A stretch of 64,000 bases of DNA, taken from NCBI GenBank assembly GCA_023417315.1, contig JAEZFW010000034.1, positions 1 to 64,000 of the forward strand, read 5' to 3'. The notes beneath the pieces were generated by a model. That model ran no database searches, had not been told where the DNA came from, and was given only the letters and a program-made list of their open reading frames with translations. Below are positions 17,628 to 25,076 of this stretch, one piece after another. Source of the stretch: Pseudomonadota bacterium. Its GTDB lineage: Bacteria > Pseudomonadota > Gammaproteobacteria > Steroidobacterales > Steroidobacteraceae. Numbering within the stretch: position 1 is the first letter of the stretch; the number at the start of each line of letters is the position of its first letter. The position numbers were made by a program, and so were the translations under genes.

Positions 17628-17643
17628 TGTGACCCTCGTCACA
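17628..17643. promoter_or_regulatory. perfect CRP/Clp-type palindrome
   Basis: The 16-mer TGTGACCCTCGTCACA is an exact match to the TGTGA-N6-TCACA consensus bound by CRP-family regulators, including Clp of Xanthomonadales, which is known to respond to cyclic-di-GMP. It lies between the divergent small secreted-peptide gene (start 17534) and the kinase gene, about 94 bases upstream of the peptide ATG. It is followed on the plus strand by AAAAAA. Confidence 0.65.
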
Positions 17644-17659
17644 CAAAAAAGGAAGACAT

Positions 17660-17739
17660 GGCTCTTCGGAGCCTCCTAGGGGGAACCCTGAATTTCGATT
17701 CGGAAAGGGTTACTGCTCAGGCATAGGACCCATTGGTCC
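17660..17739 (+). promoter_or_regulatory. structured leader with three tandem hairpins
   Basis: Three perfect short stems lie within 80 bases: GGCTC-TTCG-GAGCC (17660-17673), GAAT-TTCG-ATTC (17690-17701), which is nested in AACCCT/AGGGTT (17684-17689/17706-17711), and GGACC-CATT-GGTCC (17726-17739). Two carry the very stable TTCG tetraloop. They precede the kinase reading frame. The function is unknown. Confidence 0.45.
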
Positions 17740-17874
17740 GTTCCGTGACCGAAGTTGCAGGCTAGTTCGCGGTCTGAGGCGCCGAACGCAGGTACAAACT
17801 TGCAGCTATCTGCAGCGTTAGGTTCTATTCTTCAGCTGTTGTCAGTAACGGATCCGCGTCCAGCTAGCCGAGCC

Positions 17875-20607
17875 ATGACGGCACTTCAGGAACAACTCAA
17901 TACACAGCAATGGCATAAGCTTCACGGCCTCTTTCATCGCGCGTGCGTGCTAGCTCCTTCTGAGCAGCAGGCTTTTGTGAGGGAACAAACCGCGAATGAG
18001 CCCGCACTGGGACAGCAACTGCTTGCAATGCTCCGAAGTCAGGTCTCGGAACGCACTTCTTCACTTTCCCGAGCTATCGGCTGCGCACTTGTTGATGTGA
18101 TCGAAGACCAGAGGCGAGCATTGCTTGGCAAGGTCTTAGGGAGTTACCGGTTGACATCGGTATTGGGCCAGGGCGGCACTGGTACGGTCTACCTGGCCGA
18201 GCGAGCTGACAAACAATATTCCGCTCAGGTCGCGCTCAAAGTGGTGGATTCGTCGCCGTCGCATATCGGGCTCAGTGCGCGGTTTCGCGCTGAGCGACAG
18301 ATACTTGCAAATCTAAATCATCCGAACATTGCTCGACTACTAGATGCAGGAGAAACCGAGTCCGGGCAGCCCTATTTGGTGATGGAGTATGTACGCGGAG
18401 AACCGCTCGATCAGTACTGTGACAGCAGAAACCTCGATCTTCACGCTCGACTTCAGCTGTTCGCAAAAATCTGCGCAGCTGTGCAGTACGCTCACCAGAA
18501 CCTAATCGTCCATCGTGATCTGAAGCCAGCAAACATACTCGTCACCGAGGAAGGAATTCCAAAGCTCCTAGATTTCGGTATCGCGAAGCTATTGCGATCA
18601 GACGAAGAGCATAACGCGCAAGCCCTTACGCGAGCCGCCGATCGACTCCTCACACCAGAATACGCAAGCCCCGAACAGATTCTTGGAAGCAATGTGACTA
18701 CCGCTAGCGACGTATACTCGCTGGGGGTGGTGCTTTACGAACTTGTCTCCGGCTTGCGTCCTTACAATGTGCCCGCATCACACAGCCAGTTGGAGCTTGA
18801 GCGCTCCATTTGCCTCAGTGATCCCGATCGACCCAGCGCAGGGTTGTCACGGGCCAGCGAATCCAACCGCCTGCCGCTCGAACAAATCGCGCAGACACGC
18901 TCCTCGTCGATCGAACGATTGCGGCGTCAACTATGCGGAGACATCGACTCCATTGTGATGCGTACGATCCGCAAGGAGCCTCAACATCGCTATAGCTCGG
19001 TAGAGCACCTGATCGAAGACATTCGTCGCTACCTCAACAATGAACCGGTCCACGCTCGCCAAGGTAACTGGTTGTACTATGGGCGTCGATTTGCTCAGCG
19101 ACATACAGCCGGTGTGCTAGGAGGCGCGGGCTTCGTTGTCTTCGTCCTGGGAATTGCCATCGTCATGTCGATTCAACGACAGCAGATTGCGCTCGCATTG
19201 GAACAAGCGACGCGAGATGGGCAGCGCGCTGAAACTGTATCGGAATTCATGTTAAATGTTTTCAGCGCCGCTGATCCCTACATGCATTTCGGGAAGGAGC
19301 CAACAGCGCGCGCTCTACTAGAGCAGGCTGCGGGACGAATACAATCTGATCTCAGCCAACAACCCGACGTCCGAGCACGCCTTCTTGAGGCCATCGGTAT
19401 TTCGTACACGCGGATGGGTCATCCGGATCGCGCCATAACTTTCCTCCAGGAGGCTGTGCAGATACACCGAGACATGGGCGCGGCCGATTCGAAATTGGGT
19501 CCCGTCCTTGCAGCTCTCGCCGTGGCTCAGCGCGAGTCAGCGAAGTACGAAGAGTCCGACCGAACTCTGACTGAGGCGCTAGCAGTGGCGCGGCGCGCTT
19601 CCGACGCGCCATCGGAACAGTACGCCACTCTCCTAATCGATCTGTCCAGACTCGAGATGCTACGTGGCAACGTAAGCGAAGCGCAGAAGCACATAACTTC
19701 CGCGCACGCTGTTATGAAGGACGTCCGAGGGCCGGATGACCCGAAGCTCGGAGCAATCCTCATCGATCTTTCGAACGTGCTCGTGTGGGCCAATGATCTT
19801 TCCGACGCGGAGCGTCACGCCAGGGAAGCAATTCGCATCTACGCACGACTACCGGAAACCCATCCGGATCGGATCTACGCGGAATCCAACCTAGCCCGGA
19901 TATTGACCTACCTTCATCGATTGGATGAAGCCGCTCCTCTTCTGGAGCGCGTGCTCGCTGCTCAGCGATTCGTCTATGGCAACAACAACAACGACGTCGC
20001 CGACACACTAGGTCATCTGGCTCAATTGCGAATAGCTCAAGGTCAGTTTGAACCAGCTGAGCGACTCATCCGCGACGCTCTCGATATCCACGAAGCGGCG
20101 GGCAGTTCCGTCACTTTGAAGTTCGGTTTCCTGCGCACAATGCTTGCAACCGTGCTGCTTAAGAGGCGCAACCATCTTGAGGCGGAGATCCTATTGCGAG
20201 AAACCCTAGATCTATTCGCCACGTCTCTCCCCCCTGATCATCAGTATGTCGCGTCCGCAGAGTACTACCTAGGCGAAGCATTGCTCGGTCAATACAAGCT
20301 CCGGGATGCTGAGGCTGTCCTTATCTCATCCATGAATCGCTGGAAGCGAACCGACGCGCCGGCATGGCGAGTTTCGCGCTCGAAGAACGCCCTTGGCGAG
20401 GTTCTGTTCAAACAGAAACGATTCACTGAAGCAGAAGAGTATCTAACATCGACTTTCATACAACTCGCCCTGGACTCTGGTGCTGATCGCGAAACGAAGC
20501 AGAAGGCGCGTGACCGAATCGAGGAGTTCTATCGATCACGCGGCCAGCGAGAGAAACTCGCCGCATTGGTGCGTGACGTAAACTCCAACGTCGCACGTAG
20601 CGAGTAG
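17875..20607 (+). CDS. transmembrane Ser/Thr protein kinase with TPR repeats
   Basis: 910 residues from ATG 17875; a TTG at 17755 in the same frame would add 40 less conserved residues. The cytoplasmic kinase domain spans about residues 92-385 with a glycine loop (LGQGGTGTV, 97-105), ATP lysine (ALK, Lys122), catalytic HRDLKPAN (213-220), DFG (233-235) and PEYASPEQ. A single membrane segment (413-432) follows, then about 460 residues of tetratricopeptide repeats outside the membrane, which probably bind proteins. All catalytic residues are present. It is a PknB-like sensor kinase of the type common in this bacterial group. The leader contains hairpins, and a CRP/Clp site is upstream. The FHA protein at 3.4-5.6 kb could be a phospho-reader. 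Confidence 0.9.
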   Translation: MTALQEQLNTQQWHKLHGLFHRACVLAPSEQQAFVREQTANEPALGQQLLAMLRSQVSERTSSLSRAIGCALVDVIEDQRRALLGKVLGSYRLTSVLGQGGTGTVYLAERADKQYSAQVALKVVDSSPSHIGLSARFRAERQILANLNHPNIARLLDAGETESGQPYLVMEYVRGEPLDQYCDSRNLDLHARLQLFAKICAAVQYAHQNLIVHRDLKPANILVTEEGIPKLLDFGIAKLLRSDEEHNAQALTRAADRLLTPEYASPEQILGSNVTTASDVYSLGVVLYELVSGLRPYNVPASHSQLELERSICLSDPDRPSAGLSRASESNRLPLEQIAQTRSSSIERLRRQLCGDIDSIVMRTIRKEPQHRYSSVEHLIEDIRRYLNNEPVHARQGNWLYYGRRFAQRHTAGVLGGAGFVVFVLGIAIVMSIQRQQIALALEQATRDGQRAETVSEFMLNVFSAADPYMHFGKEPTARALLEQAAGRIQSDLSQQPDVRARLLEAIGISYTRMGHPDRAITFLQEAVQIHRDMGAADSKLGPVLAALAVAQRESAKYEESDRTLTEALAVARRASDAPSEQYATLLIDLSRLEMLRGNVSEAQKHITSAHAVMKDVRGPDDPKLGAILIDLSNVLVWANDLSDAERHAREAIRIYARLPETHPDRIYAESNLARILTYLHRLDEAAPLLERVLAAQRFVYGNNNNDVADTLGHLAQLRIAQGQFEPAERLIRDALDIHEAAGSSVTLKFGFLRTMLATVLLKRRNHLEAEILLRETLDLFATSLPPDHQYVASAEYYLGEALLGQYKLRDAEAVLISSMNRWKRTDAPAWRVSRSKNALGEVLFKQKRFTEAEEYLTSTFIQLALDSGADRETKQKARDRIEEFYRSRGQREKLAALVRDVNSNVARSE

Positions 20608-20827
20608 CCATCCCGCACGAGCTCGGCACCTGCTCCTACCTAACCAACCTAACCAACTACTCAGGTATACCCGCAGCTAGGGCACATCACTTCACCCCCT
20701 CACCCCGACTGCTTGGACCATAAAACCTGCTGAAAACCCGCTCCATTGCCTGATTGTCTAGCTGCTTCCCGCCCTGTGTACTGTGCGCATTCGAAACATG
20801 AGCAGTTGATGCTGCTCGTGTTCGATT

Positions 20828-20906
20828 CCAAGGGCAAACCCGCCGCGAGGTGGGGACGCAAAGCCTCCGGTCTTCAGCCTTTGACTGAAGATAGCGGGGT
20901 TGCCGA
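20828..20906 (+). promoter_or_regulatory. cyclic-di-GMP-I (GEMM) riboswitch
   Basis: The sequence AGGGCAAACC at 20831-20840, CCGCGAGG (the GNRA-like loop region), GGGGACGCAAAGCC at 20852-20864, a TCTTCAG...CTGAAGA stem and GGGGTTGCCG at 20896-20905 reproduce the conserved blocks of the GEMM-I aptamer in the right order and spacing: a GCAAACC block, then GGACGCAAAGCC, then a second stem and a closing strand. It would bind cyclic di-GMP. It lies about 150 bases upstream of the lipoprotein ATG at 21057. The expression platform is not clear; a hairpin at 20955-20975 is a candidate. Confidence 0.85.
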
Positions 20907-20954
20907 ATGGGGTCGCTGATTACGTAAAGCTGCGACTGCATTCGTCCGATGTCT

Positions 20955-20975
20955 CTTCCGCTGCACGAGCGGAAG
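20955..20975 (+). terminator. hairpin between riboswitch and gene
   Basis: CTTCCGCT (20955-20962), five-base loop, AGCGGAAG (20968-20975): a perfect 8-bp stem. No T tract follows, so it could be a Rho-independent-like attenuator, a translation or RNA stability element, or neutral. Confidence 0.3.
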
Positions 20976-21056
20976 TCGGCGGCTCGCGTCATTTGCCTCG
21001 TGTTCAACGACGTCCACTGCTTTCGCTCACAGCGAGGCAGCACGAGGGAGATGCAG

Positions 21057-21896
21057 ATGACCGGTGCCGCGCTCAATTCGCGATCCGCTTTTCGTAGTTT
21101 GGTTCTTTCGCTGTGCGTGAGCGCAGCGCTCGCGGGTTGCGGCGGCGGTAGTAGCAGCGAAACTGCGGCTGCCGGTGGACAACAAGGCACGTCACCGGTG
21201 CCGACGACGCCGACTCCTTCTCCGGCCCCTGCGCCTGCACCCTCGCCCGCGCCGAGCGAGCCAACGCCCACTCCGGCGCCAGCGCCAAGCCCAACTCCCG
21301 AGCCGGCACCCACGAATCCGACACCTGCGCCGTCCCCCGCGCCAGCGCCGATCAATGCACCCCCCACGATTAGCGGCGCAGCGGCGAGCTCGGTCACGGT
21401 GAATTCGCTCTATACATTTACGCCGGCCGCGAGCGATGCGAACGGCGATACGCTTGCATTCCAGATTCAGAATCGGCCGAGCTGGGCAACCTTCAGCACG
21501 GTGACAGGACGTCTGTCTGGCACACCGACCTCAGAACAGGTGGGCACCTACTCCAACATCGTCATTCGCGTGAGCGATGGCACCGCGAGCGTTGCGTTGC
21601 CTGCTTTCTCGATCACGGTGACAGCGCCACAAGCCGCGGGTACTGCAGCATTGTCCTGGACCCCGCCGACTCAGAATCAGGACGGTAGTACCCTCGTCGA
21701 TCTCGCCGGATACACAATTGTCTACGGACCGTCGAGCACGATGCTGCATCAATCGATCCGAGTCGAGAACGCGGGCATCGACCGTTATGTCGTCGACAAT
21801 TTGCCCGCCGGCACTTACTACTTCGGAGTGAAAGCGTTCAACAACGCTGGCGCTGAGAGCGCGGTCTCCAATGTCGTGACAAAAGTAGTGCAGTAA
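21057..21896 (+). CDS. surface lipoprotein with Pro-rich linker, putative Ig and fibronectin III domains
   Basis: 279 residues from ATG 21057, which has GAGGGAG seven bases upstream (21044-21050). The signal peptide ends in a lipobox (LAGC, Cys about residue 28). A 55-residue Pro/Thr/Ala-rich linker (SPAPAPAP-like) follows. Then come a domain with the cadherin/He_PIG look (AASDANGDTLAFQI, LSGTPTSEQVGTYS) and a fibronectin III-like domain (AGTAALSWTPPTQN, YFGVKAFNNAG). These suggest an exposed adhesive or matrix-binding lipoprotein. Because the upstream RNA is a cyclic-di-GMP riboswitch, expression is probably linked to biofilm or motility state. A strong terminator follows the stop. Confidence 0.8.
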   Translation: MTGAALNSRSAFRSLVLSLCVSAALAGCGGGSSSETAAAGGQQGTSPVPTTPTPSPAPAPAPSPAPSEPTPTPAPAPSPTPEPAPTNPTPAPSPAPAPINAPPTISGAAASSVTVNSLYTFTPAASDANGDTLAFQIQNRPSWATFSTVTGRLSGTPTSEQVGTYSNIVIRVSDGTASVALPAFSITVTAPQAAGTAALSWTPPTQNQDGSTLVDLAGYTIVYGPSSTMLHQSIRVENAGIDRYVVDNLPAGTYYFGVKAFNNAGAESAVSNVVTKVVQ

Positions 21897-21939
21897 ACCG
21901 GTCAACCGCTGCTCTTACAGCGCTAGTACAGCCACACGC

Positions 21940-21984
21940 GCCGCTGAGCAACCTCCTCCCGGTAGTTCTCAGCGGCACCTTTTC
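21940..21984 (+). terminator. intrinsic terminator after lipoprotein gene
   Basis: GCCGCTGAG (21940-21948) pairs with CTCAGCGGC (21968-21976), with extra AAC/GTT pairing inside and a T-rich run at 21980-21984. It separates the riboswitch-controlled gene from dedA. Confidence 0.8.
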
Positions 21985-22029
21985 CATATTCCACGCGTTA
22001 GGGGAGACCTGAGCGAGGTGGAGATTGGA

Positions 22030-22650
22030 ATGGTCGAGTGGATAACCGAGTTGCTCGAACGACTCGGATATATCGGCATTGCACTCTTGATGCTGGCGGA
22101 GAACTTGTTTCCGCCGATCCCTTCCGAGCTCATCATGCCTTTCGCGGGTTTCGCCGCCGCGCGCGGCGACCTGAACCTGATCGGTGTGCTTGTCGCGGGC
22201 ACGATTGGCAGTCTGGTCGGCGCGCTGCCGTGGTACTGGGCTGGGCGCGCGCTCGGCTGCCATCGCCTAGCATCGTGGGCTGATAAGCATGGGCGTTGGT
22301 TCACGATGTCCGGGCACGAAGTCAAAAAAGCGGTCACGTGGTTCGAGCGTCATTGCGGCAAGGCCGTGTTCTTCGGACGCGTCGTGCCCGCCGTTCGGAC
22401 ACTGATCTCAGTTCCAGCAGGGATCGCCGAGATGAGCATCGTTCGCTTCCTGATCTACTCCACATTGGGCACGCTCATCTGGAATATTGTGCTCGCCGGA
22501 TTCGGATACAAGCTCGGTGAAAACTATTCGAAGGTGGCTGAGTTCCTTGATCCCATCACAAAGGCTGTCGTCGCCACTATCGTAGTTGTCTATCTCTACC
22601 GGGTCGTACGTTTCAAGAAGAAGGCACCGGCATCTTCGACCGCGACGTAG
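22030..22650 (+). CDS. DedA family inner-membrane protein
   Basis: 206 residues from ATG 22030, with GAGGTGGAG just upstream; a GTG at 22018 is an alternative. Several membrane segments are visible. The DedA signature region NLFPPIPSELIMPFAGF (residues about 25-41) and the later FGRVVPAVRTLISVPAGIAEM (residues about 117-137) contain the conserved Pro, Glu and Arg residues. DedA proteins belong to the undecaprenyl-phosphate/phospholipid flippase group and support envelope integrity. The last 20 residues are basic. No partner gene is adjacent. Confidence 0.85.
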   Translation: MVEWITELLERLGYIGIALLMLAENLFPPIPSELIMPFAGFAAARGDLNLIGVLVAGTIGSLVGALPWYWAGRALGCHRLASWADKHGRWFTMSGHEVKKAVTWFERHCGKAVFFGRVVPAVRTLISVPAGIAEMSIVRFLIYSTLGTLIWNIVLAGFGYKLGENYSKVAEFLDPITKAVVATIVVVYLYRVVRFKKKAPASSTAT

Positions 22651-22838
22651 GGGCAGGCGATCCCTCCCTGTCGCCGAGTCCACCATCGGCTTCTCACATC
22701 CCGGGCCGCTGGAACCGTTATCGCTGCAGGTGTGCAGGCTTGCTGCTGCCTGAACTAACTACTGATGGACGTTTCTTGTTTGACGCCCGAGCGTCATTGA
22801 TCGAACCTTGATGCAGGAAAGGCGAGCGAGCTTTTGAC

Positions 22839-24131
22839 ATGAAGCGAAGAGAGTTCTTTGAAAACGTCGGCGCGATGTCAGCCTTGGCTTGGTTGCCGCT
22901 ATCGGCGCAGGAGTTGTTCGCCGCGTCGAACACGAACGCCCTCATCATCGACAGCTTCGACGTACTGCGTCTTTCTGGCACGCGGGAGGTACTGCGCGGC
23001 ATCAACCGGCAGCACCAGGTGCAACCCCTGCATCTCTACGACGATAGCAAACCCGCGGCCTATCGCGATGCCGAATCGCCGACCCGAGAGCAAGCGCCGA
23101 TTACCCAGTACTACTTGCGAATTCGCACCAAGGGCGGCGTAGAGGGATTGTATGGCCTAGTTGATCCGGAAGCGCTCCCCGTACTGCTCGGACCGCTTCG
23201 CAAGCTCCTGCTCGGGCAAGATGCGCTCTCGATCGAACGCGCGTGGGATCAGATGTACCGCTCCAATCGGCATTCGCGCGCGAGTCACTACATGATGGCC
23301 ATCAGCTACGTGGACAACGCGCTCTGGGACCTGCGCGGTCGATACTTCAATGCCCCGGTCTATCGACTCCTCGGCGGGCCTACACAGCACCCCGTCCGCG
23401 TATATGGCAGCTGTTTGGGATTCTCCGTCGAGCCCGCAGTCGCGACAAAGCGAGCGGCGCAACTCAAGAAAGACGGATTCATCCATCAGAAGTGGTTCCT
23501 CGGCTACGGTCCGAGCGACGGTGCAAAAGGCATGGCGCTCAACGTCGACTTGGTTCGCGCGCTGCGCGAAGCCGTCGGCGATGACGCGCAGCTCATGTTC
23601 GACGCCTATCAAGGATGGGACCTGCAGTACGCGGCTGAGTGGTGTCGAAAGGTCGAACAGTATCGCCCGTACTTCCTCGAAGAGGCAGTCCCTGTGGCCG
23701 ACCTCGAGAGTTTCATTGCTCTACGCCGAGTGACCTCGATTCCGCTTGCGACCGGAGAACACTTCTACAATCGCTGGGAGGTCGAGCAATTCCTTAAGGC
23801 CGACGCCATCCAATTCGTGCAAGCCGATCCCGAGTGGTGCGGAGGGCTGAGCGAAGTGGTCAAGATTTGCGCAATAGCTTCCGTGCGCGGCGCGAAAGTC
23901 ATCCCTCACTGCCACAACATCCACGCGGCGCTGCATATCGTCGCGAGTCAGTCGCCTGCGGTGTGCCCCATGGGGGAATACCTAATCAATTACGTGCCTG
24001 ACAAACTCTATTTCACGAAAGATCCACTGCTGACGACCAACGGGCTCGTGTCGCTCCTGGACAAGCCTGGTTTCGGGATCGAGCTCGATGCCGAAAAGAT
24101 TCAGAAGCAAGACACACTGACGTCCATCTAG
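22839..24131 (+). CDS. exported enolase-superfamily (mandelate racemase/muconate lactonizing) protein
   Basis: 430 residues. The N-terminus KRREFFENVGAMSALAW (residues 2-18) has a twin-arginine motif and a hydrophobic region, which is unusual because this superfamily is mostly cytoplasmic. The barrel shows metal-ligand motifs LMFDAYQGWD (first Asp), YFLEEAVP (Glu) and TGEHFYNRWE (Glu), plus PHCHNIHAALH with the general-base His region, and HQKWFLGYG near the position of the KxK catalytic lysine pair. The reaction is abstraction of a proton next to a carboxylate; the substrate is unknown, probably an acid sugar. It is separated by 6 bases from a secreted hydrolase gene, with which it probably forms an operon. 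Confidence 0.75.
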   Translation: MKRREFFENVGAMSALAWLPLSAQELFAASNTNALIIDSFDVLRLSGTREVLRGINRQHQVQPLHLYDDSKPAAYRDAESPTREQAPITQYYLRIRTKGGVEGLYGLVDPEALPVLLGPLRKLLLGQDALSIERAWDQMYRSNRHSRASHYMMAISYVDNALWDLRGRYFNAPVYRLLGGPTQHPVRVYGSCLGFSVEPAVATKRAAQLKKDGFIHQKWFLGYGPSDGAKGMALNVDLVRALREAVGDDAQLMFDAYQGWDLQYAAEWCRKVEQYRPYFLEEAVPVADLESFIALRRVTSIPLATGEHFYNRWEVEQFLKADAIQFVQADPEWCGGLSEVVKICAIASVRGAKVIPHCHNIHAALHIVASQSPAVCPMGEYLINYVPDKLYFTKDPLLTTNGLVSLLDKPGFGIELDAEKIQKQDTLTSI

Positions 24132-24137
24132 GCATCT

Positions 24138-25064
24138 ATGATCAACCGGCTAACGTGCCCTGCTGTTCTACTTCTCGTTGCTTCTTCCTGTGCATATGGC
24201 GAAATCGTTCGCTATGACGGTAAGCCGGATGCTTTGCCTCACGCGCAGTACGTGCGCGCGGTCAGCGAACGAGAATCGCCGATTCAGCAGACTTACATCA
24301 AAGCGAAAGACGGGTTGTACATTGCCGCCGCGATTCGCAAGCCGCAAGGCGCCGGCCCATTTCCTGCCATCATTATCTTTCACGGCGCGCCCGGCGGGCG
24401 CGGCATGGAACAGCTCGTCGGTTGGTCGCGTGGTGATCATGGCGGCCCGGTGTGGGAGCGCTTTCTGCACGAAGGATTCGTGGTAGCTGTCGCAGACTAC
24501 CGTGGCGGCGAATACAACACCGTCAACTCGCCATCTGAGAGCGGTATGGTCACCGCTATCGATGACGGCATCTCCGTGATCGAGCATGTGCGGGCGCTTT
24601 CGTACGTGGATGACGCGCAGATCAGTGTGTATGGCGTGAGCTTGGGCGGAAATCTTGTGTTGTTTCTCGCATCGAAGCTACCCACACTGAACGCCGTGAT
24701 CGCAGGCGCTCCGGCGCCGATTTGGTTTCTCGGCTACGAAGTCCCTCCTGGTCCTCGACCCGACTTCACCGCGACGCCACCGAATCCAGACATCACCCGC
24801 AAACACATCGATCCGATCAAAACGCCTATATTGATCCAAGTCGGGACGAATGATCGTCTGCTTTCGTTGGACATGTTGCTGCACGATCAACTCGTGAAGC
24901 ACGGCAAACAAGTGCGCATGGAGATCTACGAGCACGGTTATCACGATTTCGTGCTCGGCCCGCAAGGCCAGCAGCGCGGCGACCTGCCTCAAGGCGAGAT
25001 TCTCATGCAAGGTGCTTTGGACGCGCTCGAGCGAGCCGTGAAGTTTGCGAAAGCACCTCGTTGA
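24138..25064 (+). CDS. secreted alpha/beta hydrolase
   Basis: 308 residues. A signal peptide (MINRLTCPAVLLLVASSCAYG) is followed by a hydrolase fold. The nucleophile elbow is GVSLG (residues about 159-163), the oxyanion region HGAPGGRG (residues about 80-87), and the likely catalytic His lies in GYHDFVLG (residues about 274-281), with Asp near IQVGTNDRLLS. It resembles prolyl oligopeptidase or acetyl-esterase type enzymes. It sits 6 bases behind the enolase-superfamily gene, suggesting that the two act on a shared, perhaps acylated, substrate outside the cell. The specificity is not determined. Confidence 0.75.
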   Translation: MINRLTCPAVLLLVASSCAYGEIVRYDGKPDALPHAQYVRAVSERESPIQQTYIKAKDGLYIAAAIRKPQGAGPFPAIIIFHGAPGGRGMEQLVGWSRGDHGGPVWERFLHEGFVVAVADYRGGEYNTVNSPSESGMVTAIDDGISVIEHVRALSYVDDAQISVYGVSLGGNLVLFLASKLPTLNAVIAGAPAPIWFLGYEVPPGPRPDFTATPPNPDITRKHIDPIKTPILIQVGTNDRLLSLDMLLHDQLVKHGKQVRMEIYEHGYHDFVLGPQGQQRGDLPQGEILMQGALDALERAVKFAKAPR

Positions 25065-25076
25065 GGCACGCCCTCG

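Noticed and set aside
17755..17874. Upstream TTG start of the kinase giving 950 residues
   Set aside because: No ribosome site and no conserved sequence in the extra 40 residues; ATG 17875 is preferred, although not proven.
20687..21397. Gly/Ala-rich minus-strand frame of 236 residues
   Set aside because: It is the antisense of the Pro-rich linker of the lipoprotein and of the riboswitch region; its composition is a shadow of codon bias.
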